Origin: Cyanobium sp. Tous-M-B4
GTDB taxonomy: Bacteria > Cyanobacteriota > Cyanobacteriia > PCC-6307 > Cyanobiaceae
Assembly (NCBI RefSeq): GCF_024345395.1
Contig: NZ_JAGQBA010000001.1
Location: 1-64,000 of the forward strand
Reading direction: 5' to 3'
DNA: 64,000 bases
Shown in pieces: positions 57,633-64,000 of the stretch. The notes beneath the pieces are model-generated. The model saw only the letters and a program-made list of their open reading frames with translations. It searched no databases and was not told the DNA's origin. How positions within the stretch are numbered: the stretch's first letter is position 1; each line of letters starts with the position of its first letter. A program made the position numbers and the translations under genes.

Positions 57633-58368
57633 GCAGCAGGGCCAGAGCTTCTGTCCATTCGACACAGGCTCCGTAGCTATCGCCGCTATGGCCGCCGAGA
57701 CGGCGGCCGAGCCATAGGGGCACTAGCACCGCTGGCAGCAAACCCACCCCCTGGGGCCAAGGCCAGCGGGTCCAGGCCGCTAGGCCCAGGGCCAGGGCGA
57801 ACACCAGCAGGGCCGGCACCAGTTCCGCGGCCAGACCCCGCCAGTGCTGCCGGTGAAAAGCAGCACTGCCCTGCTGCCTCAAATATGGAAACCACTGCAT
57901 GGCCAAAAGGGGTGACACCCGGCCCCAGAAAGCCGCCCAGAGCATGGCCAGCGGGGCAGCGGCCCCTAGGCAAAGCAGGGCTGCTGCCTTGAGCAGCAGC
58001 ACCACCACCAGGGCCTGCACCCCCGATGCGCCCACCCGGCTATCTGCCATCGCCTCCAAGGCCCTAGGGCCGGCGCCCAAGCCATCAGCCGTATCCATTG
58101 CGCCATCAACGTGCAAGCCACCGGTGAGCACCAACCCGAGCGCTAGCACCAAGGCCACCTGGGCTCCAAGGGGCAACCAGCCAGCGGCAAGCCACCAGAA
58201 AAAGCCCTGCAACCCGCCAAGCACCAGGCCGATCAGGGGAGCGAAGCGGGCAATACGCTCAAAGCGCGGCGGCACTCCTGGCCAGGCGGGCAGCACCGAA
58301 TAAAACACCCAGGCACCGGCCAGATCGCCCAACCAGCCGGGAATCGCCCCAGAAAATGACTTCGACAC
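57589..58368 (-). CDS. cobS: Adenosylcobinamide-GDP ribazoletransferase (cobalamin synthase)
   Basis: Membrane enzyme that joins the lower nucleotide loop to adenosylcobinamide-GDP in cobamide synthesis. Family motifs: [17 protein letters not shown] at the N-terminus, [20 protein letters not shown] with the acidic active site, and [20 protein letters not shown]. About seven helices, 259 residues from GTG at 58368 (a TTG at 58380 is possible). The 3' end runs 44 bases into hik2 on the other strand. Divergent from tgt. Confidence 0.9.
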   Translation of the reverse strand: MSKSFSGAIPGWLGDLAGAWVFYSVLPAWPGVPPRFERIARFAPLIGLVLGGLQGFFWWLAAGWLPLGAQVALVLALGLVLTGGLHVDGAMDTADGLGAGPRALEAMADSRVGASGVQALVVVLLLKAAALLCLGAAAPLAMLWAAFWGRVSPLLAMQWFPYLRQQGSAAFHRQHWRGLAAELVPALLVFALALGLAAWTRWPWPQGVGLLPAVLVPLWLGRRLGGHSGDSYGACVEWTEALALLLMALLLGVGPRLAA

Positions 58369-58405
58369 GGGCTCTAGCAAGCGACACCTAGCGTCAGGAC
58401 AGCAC

Positions 58406-59551
58406 CTGTTCGGCGCAATCAGCTTCCCACCAGCGTTCTCCTTCGACATCACGGCCCAGTGCAGCCGCACCCGGGCCCGCTGCGGCTGCTTTCACACCCC
58501 CCATGGGGTTGTCACCACACCGCGGTTCATGCCCGTGGGCACCCTGGCCACGGTGAAAGGGGTTACGGCGTCCCAACTGCGGGACACCGGCGCCCAGATG
58601 GTGCTCTCCAACACCTATCACCTACACCTGCAGCCGGGGGAGCAGATCGTGGCGGATGCCGGTGGCCTGCACCGCTTCATGGCTTGGGACGGGCCGATGC
58701 TCACCGATTCCGGCGGCTTCCAGGTTTTCAGCCTCGGCGACATCAACACCATCGACGACCACGGCGTGGTGTTCCGCTCACCGCGCGACGGCGCCCGCAT
58801 CGAACTCACCCCCGAACGCTCGATGGCGATCCAGATGGCCCTAGGGGCCGATGTGGCCATGGCCTTCGACCAATGCCCCCCCTATCCAGCCAGTGAGGCA
58901 GATGTGGCTGCTGCCTGCCGGCGCACCCACAGCTGGCTGGAGCGCTGCATCACCAGCCACACCAAAGCCGACCAGGCCCTGTTTGGCATCGTCCAAGGGG
59001 GCTGCTTCCCCCACCTACGCCAGGAGTCGGCCCAGGTGGTGGCCTCCATGGGCCTGCCCGGGATAGCCGTGGGCGGCGTGAGTGTCGGCGAGCCCACCGA
59101 GGAAATGCATCGGATCGTGCGCCAGCTGGGGCCGCTGCTGCCTGATGCCGTGCCCCACTACCTAATGGGCATAGGCACCCTGCGGGAAATGGCCATCGCC
59201 GTGGCCAACGGCTTCGACCTGTTTGATTGCGTGATTCCCACCCGCCTCGGCCGCCACGGCGCGGCCCTGGTGGGTGGCGAACGCTGGAACCTCAAGAACT
59301 CCCGCTTCCGCCACGACCACACCCCCATGGATGCCAGCTGCCCCTGCCCAGCCTGCCGCCAGCACAGCAGGGCCTACCTGCACCACCTCATCAAGAGCGA
59401 AGAGCTGCTGGGCAAAATTCTGTTGAGCTTGCACAACATCACCCAGTTGGTGCGCTTCTCAACCGCCATGGGGCAAGCCATCCGCGACGGCTGTTTTGCA
59501 GAGGATTTCGCTCCCTGGGAACCGGACTCCCCAGCCGCCCACACGTGGTAG
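58406..59551 (+). CDS. tgt: tRNA-guanine transglycosylase (probable CTG start)
   Basis: Exchanges guanine-34 for preQ1 in queuosine tRNAs. [11 protein letters not shown] with the catalytic Asp (after MLT), [16 protein letters not shown], the second Asp in [14 protein letters not shown], and the zinc site [17 protein letters not shown] are present. The first in-frame ATG (58529) would remove about 30 residues that family members have; the upstream in-frame translation does match the family ([20 protein letters not shown] and [11 protein letters not shown]). No ATG, GTG or TTG exists there; a CTG at 58406 with AGGA six bases before it (58396-58399) is the best start, giving 381 residues. psbK follows. 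Confidence 0.92.
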   Translation: MFGAISFPPAFSFDITAQCSRTRARCGCFHTPHGVVTTPRFMPVGTLATVKGVTASQLRDTGAQMVLSNTYHLHLQPGEQIVADAGGLHRFMAWDGPMLTDSGGFQVFSLGDINTIDDHGVVFRSPRDGARIELTPERSMAIQMALGADVAMAFDQCPPYPASEADVAAACRRTHSWLERCITSHTKADQALFGIVQGGCFPHLRQESAQVVASMGLPGIAVGGVSVGEPTEEMHRIVRQLGPLLPDAVPHYLMGIGTLREMAIAVANGFDLFDCVIPTRLGRHGAALVGGERWNLKNSRFRHDHTPMDASCPCPACRQHSRAYLHHLIKSEELLGKILLSLHNITQLVRFSTAMGQAIRDGCFAEDFAPWEPDSPAAHTW

Positions 59552-59580
59552 CGTCCGCCCCTAGCTCAGTGAATTCCGGG

Positions 59581-59724
59581 ATGGCTTCCTACGCCCTGCA
59601 AACCCTGGCCCAACTCCCCGAGGCCTACCAAGCCTTCGGACCACTGGTCGACATCCTGCCGATCATTCCCCTGTTCTTTCTGCTGCTTGCCTTCGTGTGG
59701 CAGGCCTCCGTCGGCTTTCGCTGA
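59581..59724 (+). CDS. psbK: Photosystem II protein PsbK
   Basis: 47-residue precursor with an N-terminal leader and the mature part [20 protein letters not shown] then [17 protein letters not shown], the conserved single helix near CP43. ATG at 59581, only 29 bases after tgt, so probably on the same transcript; the tgt-psbK pair is a known cyanobacterial arrangement. Convergent with the GT26 gene. Confidence 0.96.
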   Translation: MASYALQTLAQLPEAYQAFGPLVDILPIIPLFFLLLAFVWQASVGFR

Positions 59725-59732
59725 ATCCGGCC

Positions 59733-60458
59733 TCAGCCCTGCCTGAGCACCTCCCAGGCAAATTTGGGCAGAGAGAGCATTCGGCGCCAGCGACTGGGCT
59801 CCTGAATCAGCCGGTATAACCATTCAATCTGCAGGGCTCCCATCCAAGCGGGGGCTCTTTTTTTGACCCCAGCCCAAACGTCAAAGCTGCCGCCCACACC
59901 CATCCAGAGGCCGCCATTGCGCCCAGGCAGCTGCTGAATCCAGGTTTCCTGGCGGGGTACGCCTAGGGCCGCCAGCACCAGATCGGGCCGAGCAGCCAGC
60001 AGCTGCTGCTCCAAGCCAGGCCAGGCTTCAGCCGGTTGGTATCCATGGGCATGCAGCACCAGCTTCAGCCCGGGAAGCTCCTGGCGCAAGCGCGCAGTGA
60101 GCTGCTCCATCACCTCCGGTGAGGCCCCCACCAAAGCCACCCTCCAGCCATGGGAAGCAGCGTGAGTGAGCAAATCACGGGCCAGCTCAATCCCTGGACT
60201 GCGACGCACCCGGTAGCCCTGGCGCCCTAGGGCCCAGACCACGCCGGCACCATCCGGAATCACCAGGGCCGCCGCGGCTATGGCAGCCCCCAAAGCTGGA
60301 TCGGCCTTAGCGGCCATTGTCATCTCAGCATTCAGGGTGACGATCTGCCCACCACTGCGCTGCCGCAGGGCCAACGCCGCTGCAAACACATCTGGACACA
60401 CGCTCACCGGCACCCCCAGAACCTTGGTGCGCAGTGGTTCAGTTGCTGTTGATGCCAT
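59733..60458 (-). CDS. WecG/TagA/CpsF family glycosyltransferase (GT26)
   Basis: 241 residues from ATG at 60458. Family motifs: IVTLNAEMTMAAKADPALGA (with Asn-Ala-Glu), LVIPDGAGVVWALGRQGYRV, RRSPGIELARDLL, GWRVALVGASPEVMEQL, LVLAALGVPRQETWIQQLPG, and GVGGSFDVWAGVKKRAPAWM. Adds N-acetylmannosamine-type sugars to lipid-linked GlcNAc in other bacteria; a partner for the WecA-like enzyme at 44 kb is plausible. Divergent from the large GH15-like gene with a 59-base gap. Confidence 0.9.
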   Translation of the reverse strand: MASTATEPLRTKVLGVPVSVCPDVFAAALALRQRSGGQIVTLNAEMTMAAKADPALGAAIAAAALVIPDGAGVVWALGRQGYRVRRSPGIELARDLLTHAASHGWRVALVGASPEVMEQLTARLRQELPGLKLVLHAHGYQPAEAWPGLEQQLLAARPDLVLAALGVPRQETWIQQLPGRNGGLWMGVGGSFDVWAGVKKRAPAWMGALQIEWLYRLIQEPSRWRRMLSLPKFAWEVLRQG

Positions 60459-60517
60459 CAGGGGTGAGGTGGGGGTGGAGAATATATGGCTGGCCTACCA
60501 CTGGCATAGGGACATCC

Positions 60518-63500
60518 ATGGCGCAATCCCTGCCACTGAACAATCCGGCCCATCAGCCGCAACCCGCCGTTTCAGCCGCCTTGGATCCGGCTCAGGCCTG
60601 GGCCCTGCTGCAAGACCTGGATAGTCAAATTGATCGGGTGGTGTTGAGCCGCCAACACCCGATCACGGGACTGCTGCCCGCCAGCACCGCCCATACGGTG
60701 CACGGCAACTACGCAGACGCCTGGGTGCGCGACTGCGTTTATTCAATCCAATGCGTCTGGGGACTTGCCCTGGCCCATCGCCGCCTGCGGGGGGACAGTC
60801 GCCGCGTATACGAGCTTGAAGCGAGGGTGCTGCAACTGATGCGCGGCCTGCTCAACGCCATGCTGCGCCAGGCACCGAAGGTGGAGCGCTTCAAGCACAG
60901 CCTGCATCGCCTGCATGCCATCCACGCCAAGTTCGACACGGCCACCGGCGCTGCTGTAGTGGCCGATGACGGCTGGGGGCATCTGCAACTCGATGCCACG
61001 GCGCTGTTTCTGCTCCAACTCGCCCAGCTGACCCGCTCAGGCCTGGTGGTGGTGCAAAGCAGCCACGAGCGCGACTTCGTTCAAAACCTGGTGTACTACG
61101 TGGCCCGCGCCTACCGCGTAGCCGACTACGGCATCTGGGAAAGGGGCGACAAAGGCAACCACGGCCTCCCAGAACGCAACGCCAGCTCGATTGGCCTGGT
61201 CAAGGCCGCTCTGGAATCCCTGGAGGGACTCGATCTCTATGGACCCCACGGTGATGGCCGCAGCTGTCTGGTGATCCCCCACGACGCCATCGTGCGGCTG
61301 CGTCGGGCTCTGGACGCCCTGCTGCCGCGGGAATCAGCGAGCAAGGAGGTTGACAGCGCCTGCCTAGCGGTGATCGGCTATCCCGCCTGGGCCGTGGACG
61401 ACCCAGAGCTGAGGCGGCGCACCCGCGCCAAGATTCGCGCCGAGCTGGGTGGGGCCTACGGGTATAAGCGCTTCCGCCGCGATGGCCACCAAACCGTGGT
61501 CGAAGACCACACCCGCCTGCACTACGAACGGGAGGAACTGGCGGAGTTTGAGCACATCGAATGCGAATGGCCCCTGTTTTGGGCTTATGAACTGATCACC
61601 GCCTGCTGCGAAGAGCGCTGGGAGGAGGCCCGCCAATGGCGCCAGCGCCTACATGAAGTGAGCCTGGAGCAAGCGGAGGGCGGCCTGCTCCCCGAGCTCT
61701 ATCTGGTTCCCGAAGCAGCGATAGCAGCCGAACGGCAACAGCCCGGCAGCCAGCTCCGACTGGCAAACCCCAACGTGCCTTTGCTGTGGACCCAAAGCCT
61801 CACCTGGCTCTCCGACCTGTTGCTGGCCGGATTAATCAGTCCAGACGATCTCGATCCAACCGGGCGACGCCGGCCCAGCACTCTCGGCGCCGACCGGGTG
61901 CTGGTGGCTCTGGTGCCAGCTAATGCGGCTATCGCGGTCAGCCTGGAGGCGGCTGGACTGCCCCTGGCCCATGGCCCCAGTGACAACTCCGACCCCAACA
62001 GCACCAATGCGGCCATCCGCATCGGCAGCTCCCAGGAGCTGGCGATGCGGATGGCCCAGGTAGGTGCAAACCCCGCCCTCGGCCTCAGCGGCCATCCACC
62101 CGTGCGGATGGAAACGATGGCTACGGCTCGCCTGTACCGGCAGGGAACCAGCTGTTTAGCGTTTTTCCCAGCCGTGCTGGAGGAAGACACCTTCTACCTG
62201 GCAGACGATCCTGAGCAGCTCGTGGACGCCGTGACCGCCGAACTGCGCCTGTTGCAGCGCCACTGGCGCGGAAGCGGCGCGCCGCTGCTGCTGCTGCCGA
62301 TCGCCGAGGGAGCCTTCCAGGCCAACCCAGATGCCTTCCTGAGGCTGGGGCAGAAGTTGCAGGCAGGTTTGCTGGACGGCGTCCCCGTGCAGCTGGCCCC
62401 GCTGGCAGAACTCATCGACCAGGGCAGCTGGGTAGAGCTGCCTGCCCAAGCGCCAGGGACCGTGCTTCTACCGCCTGCGCCCATAGCCACCCCGTTGCGG
62501 GCTGGCACCAGCCAGACCCCCCTTAGCGCCAAGGAGGAGCAAGAACTCGAACGCGAGGACATCAGCATTGGCGAACTCGCCGATCGGCTCTGGCGCAGCT
62601 CCTCCCTGGAAGAGCAGGGCGAGGTGCTGGAGCAGTTAGTGCGGCGCCTAGGACCCGACTCCCGGCTGCAGGGGCCGGCCGGCAGCCAACCAGTGCGCCT
62701 GCATGACCTGTTGGAGGAGGTCTACCGCCGCGCCCTGGCCGAAGCCGACTGGAACGTGGTGCGGCGGGTTGCTGGCGCCCTCGATCTGGTCCATCCCCAG
62801 CTGGAAGATGCCCTCACCGACCTGCTGGTGCGCCAGAAGCAGGTGGTGGTAGGACGCAACTACACCAGCGATTCGCGCATCAGCGAGCCCCAGGGCAGCG
62901 CCAGCATCGCCGCCATGATCCGTCGCTTCAGCGGCGAAGACGGCCGTGAATGGATGCTGCAGCAGGAATTGCTACTTGCCCTCGACAGCCTGGCCCGCCA
63001 CGAGCCGGCCCTGCTGAGCGGCAGCCTCACCCTGCAACTGGGACAGCTGCTGCTGCTACTCACCGGCGAACTGGCCAGCGAAGCCGAGCTCAACCCCATC
63101 GACGCCTTCGAAGCCCTTTGCGATCAGCCCCCCCACGCCATCCAGCGCCGGCTGCGGACCGTGCTGGCTGATCTGGAACATGCCAAAGCCTCCCTGCAGC
63201 GCCAGGAGCAACTGCATGTGAGCGGCCGGGTGCGTTGGGACGTTCCCGATCCCCTGGCAGAGCTACCCAAGGGCGGCTGCTGGCTGCAACATCGGCTGCG
63301 GCTCGGGGCCCTAGGGCGCGTGCCCCGCGATTTCTATCCCGGTATCTGGGATCTACTGCACCACTGCCACGGCATCGTCATCGGCGACAAGCTGGAGAAG
63401 CGCAACCGCCTGGACAGCGGTCCCCTATTGAGTGAAAAGACACCTGGCGAACGTAATTTCGCCGCCCTTGTCGATCACCTGCTCAGCAAAATCGAAGCGC

Positions 63501-63805
63501 CCGACTATCGGCAGCTGTGTACGGAAACCCTGCTCACCTTGATCACCTTTATGGGTACTAATCCCGAGGTGGTATTTGACGACGACCTGGTGTTAGACGT
63601 GGTGATCGGTCACGCCGTGAGGGTGGGCTGGCAGCAACGCCACCCAAATATTCCTGAATCCCAATACGGCCTGCACAAGGCAGACGCCTGGGATCAGTTT
63701 TATCTGGCTTCGCCAGCTGATTGCCGCCGCTGGCAGCTGGCAGCTCTGCGCCAGCTCACCAGCCTGGAAATAGCCCCAGCCGCAAGGGCAAGTTCGACGA
63801 CCTAG
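60518..63805 (+). CDS. GH15 / phosphorylase-kinase-alpha-like protein
   Basis: 1095 residues from ATG at 60518. The N-terminal half is a glucoamylase-like (alpha/alpha) barrel: TGLLPASTAHTVHGNYADAW, VRDCVYSIQCVWGLALAHRR, DYGIWERGDKGNHGLPERN, and HIECEWPLFWAYELITACC. The C-terminal half resembles the regulatory part of eukaryotic phosphorylase b kinase alpha/beta subunits (for example PNPEVVFDDDL-like GTNPEVVFDDDLVLDVVIGH). No signal peptide. It may act on or sense glycogen, but hydrolase activity is unproven. The stop overlaps the convergent oxidoreductase end. Confidence 0.85.
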   Translation: MAQSLPLNNPAHQPQPAVSAALDPAQAWALLQDLDSQIDRVVLSRQHPITGLLPASTAHTVHGNYADAWVRDCVYSIQCVWGLALAHRRLRGDSRRVYELEARVLQLMRGLLNAMLRQAPKVERFKHSLHRLHAIHAKFDTATGAAVVADDGWGHLQLDATALFLLQLAQLTRSGLVVVQSSHERDFVQNLVYYVARAYRVADYGIWERGDKGNHGLPERNASSIGLVKAALESLEGLDLYGPHGDGRSCLVIPHDAIVRLRRALDALLPRESASKEVDSACLAVIGYPAWAVDDPELRRRTRAKIRAELGGAYGYKRFRRDGHQTVVEDHTRLHYEREELAEFEHIECEWPLFWAYELITACCEERWEEARQWRQRLHEVSLEQAEGGLLPELYLVPEAAIAAERQQPGSQLRLANPNVPLLWTQSLTWLSDLLLAGLISPDDLDPTGRRRPSTLGADRVLVALVPANAAIAVSLEAAGLPLAHGPSDNSDPNSTNAAIRIGSSQELAMRMAQVGANPALGLSGHPPVRMETMATARLYRQGTSCLAFFPAVLEEDTFYLADDPEQLVDAVTAELRLLQRHWRGSGAPLLLLPIAEGAFQANPDAFLRLGQKLQAGLLDGVPVQLAPLAELIDQGSWVELPAQAPGTVLLPPAPIATPLRAGTSQTPLSAKEEQELEREDISIGELADRLWRSSSLEEQGEVLEQLVRRLGPDSRLQGPAGSQPVRLHDLLEEVYRRALAEADWNVVRRVAGALDLVHPQLEDALTDLLVRQKQVVVGRNYTSDSRISEPQGSASIAAMIRRFSGEDGREWMLQQELLLALDSLARHEPALLSGSLTLQLGQLLLLLTGELASEAELNPIDAFEALCDQPPHAIQRRLRTVLADLEHAKASLQRQEQLHVSGRVRWDVPDPLAELPKGGCWLQHRLRLGALGRVPRDFYPGIWDLLHHCHGIVIGDKLEKRNRLDSGPLLSEKTPGERNFAALVDHLLSKIEAPDYRQLCTETLLTLITFMGTNPEVVFDDDLVLDVVIGHAVRVGWQQRHPNIPESQYGLHKADAWDQFYLASPADCRRWQLAALRQLTSLEIAPAARASSTT

Positions 63806-63999
63806 ATCGGCGCCTCCAGGCTCATGCAGAGATTGGGCTGCTCGACGCACTGCTCAATCAGGTCAGCCAGCTGCAAAGCCCGGGAAGCCTGCAAGCCATC
63901 CACCGCCGGGGTCTCCACACCCCGCACGCACTGGAGGAAATGCTCTAGTTCGGCGTAAAGGGGCTCAATGGAGGTGGTACTGACCTCTTCAATTACTCC
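63802..63999 (-). CDS. Gfo/Idh/MocA family oxidoreductase, C-terminal fragment (runs off the window)
   Basis: On the minus strand an open frame from the window edge to a TAG at 63802 encodes 65 residues containing IEPLYAELEHFLQCVRGVET, PAVDGLQASRALQLADLIEQ, and a C-terminal tail. This is the usual ending of Gfo/Idh/MocA NAD-dependent sugar oxidoreductases. The N-terminal NAD domain and start are outside. The last bases overlap the end of the GH15-like gene. Confidence 0.75.
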   Translation of the reverse strand, partial: GVIEEVSTTSIEPLYAELEHFLQCVRGVETPAVDGLQASRALQLADLIEQCVEQPNLCMSLEAPI

Positions 64000-64000
64000 A

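Overview
This 64 kb window is a densely packed, GC-rich bacterial chromosome segment from a unicellular picocyanobacterium of the Synechococcus/Cyanobium type. Evidence: photosystem II genes (psbA 3' end, psbO, psbH, psbN, psbI, psbK), the nitrogen regulator ntcA, beta-carotene hydroxylase crtR, the ictB gene, a Hik2-type sensor kinase, and many small domain-of-unknown-function proteins typical of cyanobacteria. No insertion sequence, prophage, integrase, CRISPR array or plasmid gene was seen; almost everything looks like vertically inherited core genome.

Layout. 1-9 kb: end of psbA with terminator, nth, aroC, then a minus-strand series psbO / sat / ftsH / eda (a terminator separates psbO from sat), coaBC with DUF2555, tRNA-Ala(CGC) and a 53-residue PCP-reductase-domain protein. 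9-18 kb: ycf20, pyrB, a DNA glycosylase, a creatininase-family protein, gatC, crtR, tRNA-Leu(UAG), a Ycf66-like protein and ileS. 18-30 kb: DUF3177, FIST sensor, trmB, ictB, a GlcNAc-kinase-like ATPase facing glmM, a lytic transglycosylase, an NIL-ferredoxin, a membrane thioredoxin, and the dTMP pair thyX/dcd. 30-41 kb: a BtuR/CobO-like protein, ntcA, DUF3084, a YqgF-like nuclease, pth-tatA-psbH, psbN, a GH38 alpha-mannosidase, psbI and an OstA/LptD-like protein. 41-54 kb: leuCD, cinA, a WecA-like transferase, glyA, tRNA-Arg(ACG), murJ, sfsA, ispH and purH. 54-64 kb: an esterase, DUF3155, hik2, cobS, tgt-psbK, a GT26 transferase, a large GH15/phosphorylase-kinase-like protein and the end of an oxidoreductase.

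Genes are often coupled by 1-4 base overlaps (psbH-tatA, cobO-like-dcd, leuC-leuD, FIST-trmB, NIL-ferredoxin-membrane protein) and many convergent pairs overlap at their stops. Themes are photosystem II assembly, cell-envelope sugar metabolism (glmM, GlcNAc kinase, WecA-like, GT26, murJ, lytic transglycosylase, LptD-like), nucleotide synthesis (pyrB, purH, thyX, dcd) and tRNA/translation functions.

I found no obvious new multi-gene system. The most noteworthy signals are a candidate structured RNA with two mutually exclusive pairings between DUF3155 and hik2; other structured leaders upstream of ycf20, ntcA and psbI; a tgt gene that seems to need a CTG start; a BtuR/CobO-like protein with a lost P-loop; and divergent active-site or cluster motifs in ThyX and Nth. 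Start positions were chosen by family N-termini and are least certain where TTG/GTG/CTG are proposed.
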